Of a stretch of DNA of 62,190 nucleotides, positions 18,221 to 27,235 are shown in pieces (the stretch's first letter is position 1; every line of letters begins with the position of its first letter). A program made the translations under genes and the position numbers. This stretch comes from Candidatus Yaniella excrementigallinarum (lineage in GTDB: Bacteria; Actinomycetota; Actinomycetes; Actinomycetales; Micrococcaceae), in assembly GCA_019113675.1 (NCBI GenBank), contig DXHA01000023.1, positions 1-62,190 of the forward strand. Direction: 5' to 3'. Under the pieces are notes generated by a model. The model was not told where the DNA came from and searched no databases. It was given only the letters and a program-made list of their open reading frames with translations.

Positions 18221-19864
18221 CTAGATCCACGATTGGAACCACATGCGTTGCTGCCATTGCTGCCAGGTGATAGAATCACCGGTCCAAAGTGGCAAGAAGT
18301 AGGCACTTAGTGCCAACGCGGCAAGTACGAAAAGCCCGATGCCCAGTATTGCGATCTTGCCAGAATTTAGTTGCCATCCGGTGCCGGTTGCTTTAGCAAG
18401 CCAGAGCCCAGCCACATAGGCGATGGCGATAATCAGAAACGGGGTATAGGCCACCGTGTAGAAAAAGAACATGGTTCGTGCCGGCCACAGAGTCCAGATC
18501 AGCTGCCCCGCCACATAGACTGCCAGAATTGCCCCGGCTCGCCAGTCGCGCACGATCAGCCAGCGTAAAAATATTGCGACAACCGCGAGCAGCCCAGTCC
18601 ACCAAATTAGCGGATTCGGCAAATCTAAAATGGCGGCGGAACATCGTTCCGCTGCGCAGCTAATACCATCGTCTTCGGTCCGGTAAAAAAATGATACCGG
18701 ACGACCAGCAAATGGCCAGATCCAGGCCGATGAAGCGTAATTATGGGCGCTTTCAAGCTCGGTATGAAACGTCGTCGACTGCACGTGATAGTACACTAAT
18801 GAAGTCAGCCAATCAGGCAGTATGGTCGGATGGTTGGCACCCCAATTGCGGTAGTAGCCGCCTGAGGTAAGTAGCCAGCCAGCCCAAGTACTTACATACG
18901 TGATAGCTCCTACGATCACAATCGAAACAAAAGCCCATAATCCGTCCAAAAAGGTCGCACCGGGAAGCCAACGGCGGATACCAGCCGTTTTGCGAGCATT
19001 AGCATCCCACCAGACGGTGAGCAGTCCAAAAACCGCAACAAAAGCAAGCCCGGAAAGTTTTACCGAAACCGCTATGCCCAACAGCACCCCGGCAACGATA
19101 CGCCAGGGACGTAAACCTAACCACGGCCCATAGGTCAGTGTCTTGCGCCAGTCTGTACGGTCTGTGGCGGTGGCTGATGAAGCGTTGAACTGTTTGTACC
19201 GAGTCGCCAGTTCAACGGCTAGGCGTCGTCGTCCCCAACTTCTATCAGCAACCAGGGCGCAGAAGGCTGCCAGCACAAACAGTGTCAAAGAAATATCTAA
19301 GAGCCCCACGCGAGACATGACAATGTGGTGACCTTCAACGCCTAGCAAGAGGCCGGCAGTGGAAGCTAAGAATATGGAGCGAAACAGTTTTGCTGTCAAC
19401 ACGAAAGTCAGCAAGACGCTTAGAGTCCCGGCTAATGCGGCAGCTGCTCGCCAGCCGAAAGCATTATCGAAACCAAATATCGCCATGCCGATGGCAATGA
19501 ACCATTTGCCAGCTGGTGGGTGGACTACATAGGAGGCATCCGAATTTGGTGTCAGTTGGCCTGCGGCGAATGCATCATCGGCGTCGTCGGCCCAGGACCT
19601 CTCGTAGCCAAAATGCCAAAGTGAATAGGCATCTTTGACATAGTATGTTTCATCAAAAATAAGTTCTTGTGGATGGCCCAGATGCCAAAATCGCAACATG
19701 GCTGCCGCAATGGTGATCAGCCCGGCAATAATCCAGCCGAGGCGGCCCAAGGCGAATCTTGGGTAGATCAATCGAGCCGTTAATCCGGATAGGGAGAATG
19801 CGGTGTGGGACGAACGTAACCAATCCGGAGTGTGGCGTAGCTGTTTATTTGACACACACGCCAT
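18221..19864 (-). CDS. pmt: Dolichyl-phosphate-mannose--protein mannosyltransferase (PMT family)
   Basis: GT-C glycosyltransferase of 547 residues that transfers mannose from polyprenyl-phosphate-mannose to Ser/Thr of exported proteins, coupled to Sec. The first helix is at about 30-50. The catalytic acidic pair is in IFDETYYVKDA (about 57-67). VVHPPAGKWFIA (about 104-115) and further family segments are near 310-350, with about ten helices in all. The start at ATG 19864 is chosen because longer upstream frames run into rsmI on the other strand and lose similarity. pmt and rsmI are divergent with 31 bases between starts, a conserved actinobacterial arrangement. Confidence 0.9.
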   Translation of the reverse strand: MACVSNKQLRHTPDWLRSSHTAFSLSGLTARLIYPRFALGRLGWIIAGLITIAAAMLRFWHLGHPQELIFDETYYVKDAYSLWHFGYERSWADDADDAFAAGQLTPNSDASYVVHPPAGKWFIAIGMAIFGFDNAFGWRAAAALAGTLSVLLTFVLTAKLFRSIFLASTAGLLLGVEGHHIVMSRVGLLDISLTLFVLAAFCALVADRSWGRRRLAVELATRYKQFNASSATATDRTDWRKTLTYGPWLGLRPWRIVAGVLLGIAVSVKLSGLAFVAVFGLLTVWWDANARKTAGIRRWLPGATFLDGLWAFVSIVIVGAITYVSTWAGWLLTSGGYYRNWGANHPTILPDWLTSLVYYHVQSTTFHTELESAHNYASSAWIWPFAGRPVSFFYRTEDDGISCAAERCSAAILDLPNPLIWWTGLLAVVAIFLRWLIVRDWRAGAILAVYVAGQLIWTLWPARTMFFFYTVAYTPFLIIAIAYVAGLWLAKATGTGWQLNSGKIAILGIGLFVLAALALSAYFLPLWTGDSITWQQWQQRMWFQSWI

Positions 19865-19883
19865 GATACTGGTGGTTGGGCCC

Positions 19884-19889
19884 GATAAT
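19884..19889 (+). promoter_or_regulatory. -10 element for rsmI, probably leaderless
   Basis: GATAAT followed by six bases and ATG 19896. AGGA is too close to the ATG to act as a normal RBS, so leaderless translation is favoured. Inference. Confidence 0.35.
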
Positions 19890-19895
19890 AGGAAC

Positions 19896-20768
19896 ATGGA
19901 CGATGGTAATGACTGCAATGAGACTGTACATGGAGCATCGGCCCCGCTAACCCTGGCCGCTACTCCAATCGGGAATCTGGCGGATCTTACCGACCGGGTT
20001 AAACGGGTTCTGGGGCAAGCCGATATTATTGCTGCCGAAGATACCCGATCGTTGCATAAATTGTTGCGTGCCGCGGGCGTGGAAACAACGGCGACGGTGG
20101 TTTCGCACCACGAACATAACGAGACCGAATCGGCACAAGGTCTTATTGATGCGATACGTGCTGGACAACATGTGGTGTTTGTGCCAGAGGCTGGCATGCC
20201 AGCCATTTCGGACCCTGGCTATCGGTTAACTCAACGGGCCATTGCAGCAGATATTGCGGTGACAGTTGCCCCGGGGGCATCAGCGGCCCTGGCGGCATTG
20301 GTTGTTTCTGGGTTGCCAACAGACCGGTTTGCTTTTGAAGGTTTCTTGCCCCGAAAAGCCGGTGAAAAAACTAAAACGCTGACGGCGTTAGGCGATGAAA
20401 CGCGGAGTCTTATTTTTTATGAGTCGCCGCACCGTACGGCGGCGACGTTGCAAGCCATGGCTGAGGCTTTTGGCTCGAATCGGCCAGCAGCTGTGTGCCG
20501 TGAGATGACCAAATTACACGAAGAGGTTGCCCGAGGTAGTTTGACAGAACTAGTCGACTGGGCGGAATCCAAAACGCTCAAAGGCGAGATTGTCATTGTG
20601 GTTGGACCAGCACCTGAAGATACACCGGTGAGTTTTTCTACGGCAGTGGAACAAGTACACGTCCTACAGCGCAGTGGCAAGCGGCTTAAAGCTGCAACCA
20701 GACAGGTCGCCCAGGCCACCGGACACTCGGCCAGAGAGCTCTATAATGCCGCACTAGCGAAGCGATAA
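19896..20768 (+). CDS. rsmI: 16S rRNA 2'-O-ribose C1402 methyltransferase
   Basis: Protein of 290 residues that methylates the 2'-O of C1402 in the 30S decoding site. LTLAATPIGNLADLTDR at about 18-34 and DIIAAEDTRSLHKLL near 43-57 are diagnostic. PEAGMPAISDPGY (about 97-109) carries the SAM-binding loop; the more usual form is DAGTPGISDPG, so Met replaces Thr. FEGFLPRK lies near 147-154. ATG 19896 is preferred over ATG 19863, which would overlap the pmt start codon. It is divergent from pmt and ends in a strong hairpin shared with hemH. Confidence 0.93.
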   Translation: MDDGNDCNETVHGASAPLTLAATPIGNLADLTDRVKRVLGQADIIAAEDTRSLHKLLRAAGVETTATVVSHHEHNETESAQGLIDAIRAGQHVVFVPEAGMPAISDPGYRLTQRAIAADIAVTVAPGASAALAALVVSGLPTDRFAFEGFLPRKAGEKTKTLTALGDETRSLIFYESPHRTAATLQAMAEAFGSNRPAAVCREMTKLHEEVARGSLTELVDWAESKTLKGEIVIVVGPAPEDTPVSFSTAVEQVHVLQRSGKRLKAATRQVAQATGHSARELYNAALAKR

Positions 20769-20804
20769 AATGAATCGGTGGTACAGGTGTACCACCGATT
20801 CATT
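20769..20804. terminator. Bidirectional terminator between rsmI and hemH
   Basis: A perfect 17-base inverted repeat (20769-20785 and 20788-20804) begins with AATGAATCGG and is centred on GG. It lies exactly between convergent stops. A and T ends on each arm give a U-rich run on both strands. Confidence 0.8.
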
Positions 20805-20814
20805 GTGAACGCGG

Positions 20815-22050
20815 TTACGGCAGGATGCCGCCGATTGCCGCGCGAAGCTTGCCGGAACCTTGGCAGCAGCCGGCACGGCAGACATCATAGCCAGGGCCAT
20901 ATGTTGTTAGTGCCTTGCGTTCGGAAGCAGGGGTGCCATTGAGCCGTTCTTCAACCAGATCGACCATGGCGGCCACAAATTCTGGGTGAACACCCGGTGT
21001 GGCGACGCGTTTATACCCCAGGCCATGTTCATCTGCGGTTTCCTTGGCCTCGATATCCAAGTCCCACCAGACTTCCATGTGATCCGAAAGAAATGTTGCG
21101 GGCACAACGACTACGGCCTTGCGTTTGCCGGGGAGTTCTTCTAAATAATCATTGATATCTGGTTGCAACCATGGGATGTGTGCTGGTCCGGACTCGGACT
21201 GATAGACGAGTTTCCAGGGCATCTCGGCGCCATAGCGTTGCTTGACCGCATCCATAATTAACCGTCCAACAGCCAAATGTTGGGCCTGGTAAGCACCTAG
21301 CTCCGAGTAGTCGTGCTCATCGGGCTCACCGGAGCGTTCGTTATCTTTGATTGGGATCGAGTGGGCAGAAAATAGCACTTCGACGTCCTGGCTAAGGTCG
21401 AGCTGATCATTTTCTGTAACCAGCTCGTCCAGGGCCTTTAAAGTGCCTTCAATAAACGGGTTAATGAAACCCGGGTGGTCAAAAAAAGTCCGGGATGCAT
21501 CGATTTGCACGTCGTCCCACAAATCAAGGGCTTCTAGGGCATCAGCAAAATCTTCCCGGTACTGCCGGCACGAAGAGTAGGCAGAATAGGCGGAAGTGAC
21601 CAGCGCGAAAATCCGCGTGGGACGTCCTTCAACCTGATTGTCTGTATGTGCTTTGGAAATCGCCTCAGTGAAATACGGATCCCAATTGCGGTTGCCGAAA
21701 TACACCGGTAAATCAATTTCGCGACGCTTGAGCTCGTCTTCGATGGCTGCTTTGAGGGCAAGATTTTGCTCGTTGATTGGGCTAATCCCACCGGCTTCGC
21801 GATAATGGACTGCTACTTCTTCCAACCGCTCATCTGGGATATTACGTCCCATGGTGACATTGCGAAGAAATGGCAGGACATCATCTTGGCCATTAGGGCC
21901 ACCATAGGATGACAACATGATCGCATCGAATTCGGTAGGGACTTCAATCCATTTATCACCGGATTGTGCTGCCGGGGTTGCCGCTGGCACTCGAGCACCA
22001 GCCTGTACAACAACGCGGGGGGATGGTTGAGGTTTGGACCATTCGGTCAC
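20815..22050 (-). CDS. hemH: Ferrochelatase, coproporphyrin III type with Fe-S cysteines
   Basis: Inserts iron into the porphyrin; in actinobacteria the substrate is coproporphyrin III (CpfC). The protein has 411 residues. SSYGGPNGQDDV lies at about 48-59, and the metal-site motifs FSAHSIP and VVPATFLSDHMEV are present. Cys161 in SSCRQY plus Cys391, Cys395 and Cys396 at the C-terminus match the four [2Fe-2S] ligands known from Mycobacterium tuberculosis ferrochelatase. The start is GTG 22050 because AGGAGG lies five bases before it; a longer in-frame ATG at 22077 lacks an RBS. About 45 N-terminal residues are an extension. No other heme genes are adjacent. Confidence 0.92.
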   Translation of the reverse strand: MTEWSKPQPSPRVVVQAGARVPAATPAAQSGDKWIEVPTEFDAIMLSSYGGPNGQDDVLPFLRNVTMGRNIPDERLEEVAVHYREAGGISPINEQNLALKAAIEDELKRREIDLPVYFGNRNWDPYFTEAISKAHTDNQVEGRPTRIFALVTSAYSAYSSCRQYREDFADALEALDLWDDVQIDASRTFFDHPGFINPFIEGTLKALDELVTENDQLDLSQDVEVLFSAHSIPIKDNERSGEPDEHDYSELGAYQAQHLAVGRLIMDAVKQRYGAEMPWKLVYQSESGPAHIPWLQPDINDYLEELPGKRKAVVVVPATFLSDHMEVWWDLDIEAKETADEHGLGYKRVATPGVHPEFVAAMVDLVEERLNGTPASERKALTTYGPGYDVCRAGCCQGSGKLRAAIGGILP

Positions 22051-22340
22051 GCGTGCCTCCTGAGAGTTGGGCATCACAACGATCTGGGCAGACCGCTCGA
22101 GCCATGGTTATTTAAAATTCTTTAAGGTGTCGGCGAGTCAAGTGTGGTTGGACAAAGCGTTGTCCTCGTTGAGTTTTATTGTAGTCATCATGACATCGCC
22201 TGGGTGCTTTAGGTCGAACCAGGCCAGCTGCTGCACGGCGATGGTGAACAACATCACTTACTAGCGGCAATTTGGGTGGTCGCAGCGTCTGAATACTACT
22301 GGGCCATACCGTATGCGAATGGCTTGCATAACCCCTGCAC

Positions 22341-22356
22341 ATACCCCGAGGGGTAT
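22341..22356. promoter_or_regulatory. CsoR/CstR-family-like operator
   Basis: ATACCCC (22341-22347), GA, GGGGTAT (22350-22356): seven-base arms with the A/T-then-C-tract shape of operators bound by CsoR-family copper or persulfide sensors. No csoR, copper or sulfurtransferase gene is in the window. The 460-base gap 22051-22510 between hemH and gabD holds otherwise only a smaller palindrome (CATACCGTATG, 22305-22315) and no convincing gene. Confidence 0.45.
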
Positions 22357-22510
22357 TGTAGGCTGGTTGATATTCGCTAGCTTCTCGACTGTGATGGAGG
22401 TAGCGGCACCAGAGGAATCTGCGTGTTAGATTTATTGGCGAGTTGAACTGTACAAGCCTGACGCAATGAGACGTGTCAGCGCCTGCCCGACAGATCGAAA
22501 GAAGGTATCC

Positions 22511-23992
22511 GTGACTGTCAGCGCACAACAAGAAAAAGAACTCCTTGAACGCGTGCCAACCGGCCTGCTCATAAACGGTGAATGGGTTGAAGCTTCATCT
22601 GGCAAAACCCTACCGGTTTATGACCCTGCCACCGGCAAAGAGTTATTACGAATTCAAGACGGTAACAGCGATGATGCGCTCAAAGCTTTAACGGCTGCCG
22701 ATGAGGTACAGGCCGAGTGGGCCCAGACTGCTCCGCGTGAACGAGCCGAGATTTTGCGACGCGCCTTTGATCTTGTGCATGAACGCGCTGAAGATTTCGC
22801 CTTGCTGATGACCCTGGAAATGGGGAAACCACTGGCGGAATCGCGCGGTGAAGTCACCTATGGTGGTGAATTCTTGCGCTGGTTCTCGGAGGAGACCGTG
22901 CGGCATTATGGCCGCTTTGCTGACACACCAGAAGGCAAACTCACCATGATTGTGCGTCACAAACCGGTGGGCCCCTCATTGCTGATCACTCCGTGGAACT
23001 TCCCATTGGCTATGGCAACTCGTAAGGTCGCACCGGCAGTTGCAGCAGGTGCCACCATCGTCCTGAAGCCCGCACAGCTTACGCCGCTAACATCGCAGTA
23101 CTTCGCCCAAACCATGATCGATGCCGGACTGCCAGCTGGTGTGCTCAACGTTGTCTCAGGTTCTTCGGCTTCGGCGATTTCTGGTCCGTTGATGAAAGAC
23201 CGCCGTCTGCGCAAGGTTTCCTTTACCGGCTCGACTCCGGTAGGCCGCCGACTGCTGGCTGATGCCAGCGAAAATGTGCTGCGTACCTCAATGGAGCTGG
23301 GCGGTAATGCTCCATTTATCGTCTTTGACGATGCCGACCTAGATGCCGCAGTCGAAGGTGCCATGGGAGCAAAGCTGCGCAATATGGGTGAAGCTTGCAC
23401 TGCGGCAAACCGCATCCTCGTGCAAGAAAGCGTTGCCGATGAATTCAATAAGAAATTTGCCGAAGCCATGCGAGCACGCAAGATTGGTCGCGGCACCCAA
23501 TCCGATGCCGATGTGGGCCCAATCATTGATGAAGGCGCCCGGGAAAATGTGCACGGCCTGGTCACCGAAGCTATCGATGCAGGCGCCGAAGTGCTCACCG
23601 GTGGTAACAAAGTTGAAGGTGAAGGCTACTTTTACGAGCCAACCGTACTATCGGTCCAGGAAAACTCACCGATTCTGACCCAAGAAATTTTTGGTCCAGT
23701 AGCCCCGATCGTTCAGTTCAAGGACGAGGCGCAGGCCATTCGCCTAGCAAACGCCTCCGAATACGGCTTGGCAGCATACATGTACACGCAGAATCATAAC
23801 CGCGCATTGCGTGTTGCTGACCAGATCGAATTTGGCCTCGTCGGCTTCAATGCCGGCGTCATTTCAAATGCCGCTGCACCATTTGGTGGCGTCAAGCATT
23901 CCGGTATGGGCCGCGAAGGTGGTGCCGAAGGGATCGAGGAATACACCTCGGTACAATACATCGGTATGCCAAACCCTTACACCGTTGACTAA
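22511..23992 (+). CDS. gabD: Succinate-semialdehyde dehydrogenase (NADP+), aldehyde dehydrogenase family
   Basis: Oxidises succinic semialdehyde to succinate. The protein has 493 residues, the usual length. The nucleotide-binding FTGSTPVGRRL lies at about 238-248, the general-base Glu in MELGGNAPF near 260-268, and the nucleophile Cys296 in NMGEACTAANR. PWNFPLAMATRK near 160-171 is typical of GabD. GTG 22511 is chosen because GAAAGAAGG precedes it. Substrate preference within the ALDH family is inferred. No GABA transaminase gene is adjacent. A stem-loop follows the stop. Confidence 0.88.
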   Translation: MTVSAQQEKELLERVPTGLLINGEWVEASSGKTLPVYDPATGKELLRIQDGNSDDALKALTAADEVQAEWAQTAPRERAEILRRAFDLVHERAEDFALLMTLEMGKPLAESRGEVTYGGEFLRWFSEETVRHYGRFADTPEGKLTMIVRHKPVGPSLLITPWNFPLAMATRKVAPAVAAGATIVLKPAQLTPLTSQYFAQTMIDAGLPAGVLNVVSGSSASAISGPLMKDRRLRKVSFTGSTPVGRRLLADASENVLRTSMELGGNAPFIVFDDADLDAAVEGAMGAKLRNMGEACTAANRILVQESVADEFNKKFAEAMRARKIGRGTQSDADVGPIIDEGARENVHGLVTEAIDAGAEVLTGGNKVEGEGYFYEPTVLSVQENSPILTQEIFGPVAPIVQFKDEAQAIRLANASEYGLAAYMYTQNHNRALRVADQIEFGLVGFNAGVISNAAAPFGGVKHSGMGREGGAEGIEEYTSVQYIGMPNPYTVD

Positions 23993-24004
23993 CTGACCTT
24001 TTCT

Positions 24005-24042
24005 TACTGCCCCACCGAGACGTTGAATCCGGTGGGGCAGTA
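24005..24042 (+). terminator. Stem-loop after gabD
   Basis: A perfect 13-base stem, TACTGCCCCACCG (24005-24017) with 24030-24042, and a 12-base loop. No T-run follows, so it may be an actinobacterial-style terminator. It ends six bases before the tatD -10. Confidence 0.6.
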
Positions 24043-24047
24043 CTGGT

Positions 24048-24053
24048 TAAGCT
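24048..24053 (+). promoter_or_regulatory. -10 element for leaderless tatD mRNA
   Basis: TAAGCT, six bases, then ATG 24060. No Shine-Dalgarno is present. Confidence 0.35.
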
Positions 24054-24059
24054 AGGTGT

Positions 24060-25022
24060 ATGGCCACCGAAAAACATCAGCAAGACCCGCCACCTGAACA
24101 GTACCTACCAACGGCTACGGGTAGTCGCGGTGGTGCAGGTCCGGCCCGTTCGACTATCGATGAGTACACAGGACGCAAACGTAAACTTATTTACCCTCCG
24201 GCTCCAGAACCAGCTCCGGTTCCGGTCGTAGACAACCATGCCCACCTCGATTTTCGGGATGGTCTAGTTCAGGTCACACCAACTCAGGCGATGGATGCTG
24301 CTGGCGCAGTTAACGTCGTCGGAGCCATTCAGGTGGCAACGGACCTTAATTCTGCTAAATATACAATTGATGCGATAGAACAAGAGCCACGCTTGCGCGG
24401 AGCACTGGCAATCCATCCCAATGATACGGTGCCGTTATACGAGGCCGGTGAGCTTGACGCCGCTATAGACACCATCAAACGGCTTGCTGAACACCCACAG
24501 ATCGTATCTATCGGGGAAACGGGGCTGGATTACTATCGCACCGAAGGTCAAGCTAATTGGGAGATCCAGCAATACGCTTTCAAACGTCACATTGACCTAG
24601 CTGTGGAACTTGGACTGGCACTTCAAATCCATGACAGACAGGCTCATGAGGACGTTGTGGCAACACTGCTATCCATGGACCAGCTACCCGAGTACGTAGT
24701 ATTTCACTCATTTTCTGGCGATGCGGAACTGGCCAAGATACTCAATCAACATGGTTGGTATGCTTCGTTTTCCGGTGTTGTGACTTTTAAAAACAACCAC
24801 ACATCTCGGGCAGCTGCACAGCAGATGCACGAGCATTTACTGCTGGTTGAAACAGACTCCCCATTCCTCACGCCGCACCCGCATCGAGGTCGACCTAATG
24901 CGCCGTATTTAGTGCCGCACACTCTATATCAGCTGGCAGAAACCCGCGGCCAAACCGTCGAAGATCTCGGCACTGTTATCTTTGAAAATACCGAAAGAGT
25001 ATATGGCAAATTTCGTCAGTGA
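24060..25022 (+). CDS. tatD: TatD family metal-dependent DNase/hydrolase
   Basis: Protein of 320 residues with a hydrophilic N-terminal lead of about 55 residues and then the TatD TIM barrel. Metal ligands are VDNHAHLDF (about 57-65), SIGETGLDYYR (Glu near 157), LQIHDRQAHED (His near 195), VFHSFSG (His near 219) and LLVETDSPFLTPH (Asp near 267). TatD proteins are 3'-5' exonucleases/AP-endonucleases with quality-control roles. The order tatD-rpf-rsmA-ispE-abcF is conserved in actinobacteria. It probably has its own leaderless promoter. Confidence 0.9.
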   Translation: MATEKHQQDPPPEQYLPTATGSRGGAGPARSTIDEYTGRKRKLIYPPAPEPAPVPVVDNHAHLDFRDGLVQVTPTQAMDAAGAVNVVGAIQVATDLNSAKYTIDAIEQEPRLRGALAIHPNDTVPLYEAGELDAAIDTIKRLAEHPQIVSIGETGLDYYRTEGQANWEIQQYAFKRHIDLAVELGLALQIHDRQAHEDVVATLLSMDQLPEYVVFHSFSGDAELAKILNQHGWYASFSGVVTFKNNHTSRAAAQQMHEHLLLVETDSPFLTPHPHRGRPNAPYLVPHTLYQLAETRGQTVEDLGTVIFENTERVYGKFRQ

Positions 25023-25087
25023 CGTGGAATAAAGGCAATACTGGAACATGTCCGAAGGGCTTTTGTCCACAAACGTGCGTTATTGAT

Positions 25088-25117
25088 TTGTAACCATTGT
25101 TATCTTTCCGTTATAGT
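25088..25117 (+). promoter_or_regulatory. Possible rpf promoter
   Basis: TTGTAA (25088-25093), an 18-base spacer and TATAGT (25112-25117), about 75 bases before the rpf ATG. A c-di-AMP riboswitch, found before some rpf genes, was not recognised. Confidence 0.35.
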
Positions 25118-25152
25118 CATGCGTATTGTCCTTGACGGGCCGGCAACAGTGA

Positions 25153-26229
<1,077 letters not shown>

Positions 26230-26252
26230 AATTTTCTTAGCCGCATAGCCAA

Positions 26253-26291
26253 TTTTGGTCCGGATGCTCCTCGTGAGCCTCCGGACCAAAA
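26253..26291. terminator. Terminator after rpf
   Basis: A perfect 12-base stem, TTTTGGTCCGGA (26253-26264) with 26280-26291, and a 15-base loop containing a small inner pairing. Confidence 0.75.
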
Positions 26292-26323
26292 TGTTTAAAT
26301 ACTTCAGTTGCGGCTCCTGAGAC

Positions 26324-26329
26324 TAAGAT
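26324..26329 (+). promoter_or_regulatory. -10 element for leaderless rsmA mRNA
   Basis: TAAGAT, six bases, then GTG 26336. No Shine-Dalgarno is present. Confidence 0.35.
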
Positions 26330-26335
26330 GGGACC

Positions 26336-27235
26336 GTGACTTCCGAACCACAACATACCTTGCTCTCGGCCTCAGACATCCGCCATCTCGCCGATGCCAT
26401 TGGCCTGCGTCCAACCAAAACACTGGGGCAAAATTATGTCATTGACCCCAACACCATCCGGCGAATCGTTGCAACCGCCAATCTTCAGACAACTGAACAT
26501 GTCCTAGAAATTGGCCCGGGGCTTGGATCACTCACCCTGGGCATTCTTGATGCTGCCCAAGCTGTAACAGCAATAGAAATCGACCCACCGGTTGCAGCAC
26601 AGTTAGCTACTACAGTTGAAACGTGGCGGTCCAACAGTGCAGACCGGTTATCCGTCCTAGAAGCTGATGCGTTGAGCATCGATGGCACCGAGATTGCAGC
26701 GGCGAAACCAGTAATCGCTGAGAAGCCGCCCACCGCAATCGTGGCAAATTTGCCCTATAACGTCGCTGTACCTGTGCTGTTGCACATCCTTGCAGAGCTG
26801 CCCAGCATTGAACACGGTCTCGTTATGGTGCAATACGAAGTCGCTGAACGGTTAGTGGCTAAACCTGGCTCGAAAATTTATGGAGTGCCATCGGTCAAGA
26901 TGGCCTGGTATGGGCAAGCGACACTGGCAGGAACTGTCGGCACAAAGGTTTTTTGGCCTGCCCCGCGTATACGATCAGGGCTTGTCTACTTCACCGCACA
27001 CCAGTCACCGCCGACCACCGCATCACGACAACAAGTATTTGAAGTTATTGACGTCGCATTTGCCCAACGTCGCAAAACGCTACGAGCAGCTTTGGGCAAC
27101 TGGGCTGGTTCACCAGCAGAAGCCGAACATATTCTGACTGCCGCCAACGTCGATCCCAAAGCTCGTGGGGAAGTCTTGGATATTACCGACTTTGCACGTA
27201 TTGCCGAACAGAAACAGCGAAGGGACGCCATGTGA
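26336..27235 (+). CDS. rsmA: 16S rRNA dimethyladenosine transferase (RsmA/KsgA)
   Basis: Dimethylates A1518 and A1519 of 16S rRNA with SAM. The protein has 299 residues. LGQNYVIDPNTIRRI (about 31-45) and VLEIGPGLGSLT (about 57-68, SAM motif I) are family motifs, and the catalytic NLPYNVAVP is at about 137-145. FAQRRKTLRAALG near 242-254 is the C-terminal rRNA-binding signature. It overlaps the ispE-like gene by four bases (ATGTGA), so the two are translationally coupled. Nothing unusual was seen. Confidence 0.96.
   Translation: MTSEPQHTLLSASDIRHLADAIGLRPTKTLGQNYVIDPNTIRRIVATANLQTTEHVLEIGPGLGSLTLGILDAAQAVTAIEIDPPVAAQLATTVETWRSNSADRLSVLEADALSIDGTEIAAAKPVIAEKPPTAIVANLPYNVAVPVLLHILAELPSIEHGLVMVQYEVAERLVAKPGSKIYGVPSVKMAWYGQATLAGTVGTKVFWPAPRIRSGLVYFTAHQSPPTTASRQQVFEVIDVAFAQRRKTLRAALGNWAGSPAEAEHILTAANVDPKARGEVLDITDFARIAEQKQRRDAM

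Noticed and set aside
19865..20206. N-terminal extension of pmt into rsmI
   Set aside because: The 114 extra codons are the reverse of rsmI coding sequence and have no similarity to PMT proteins.
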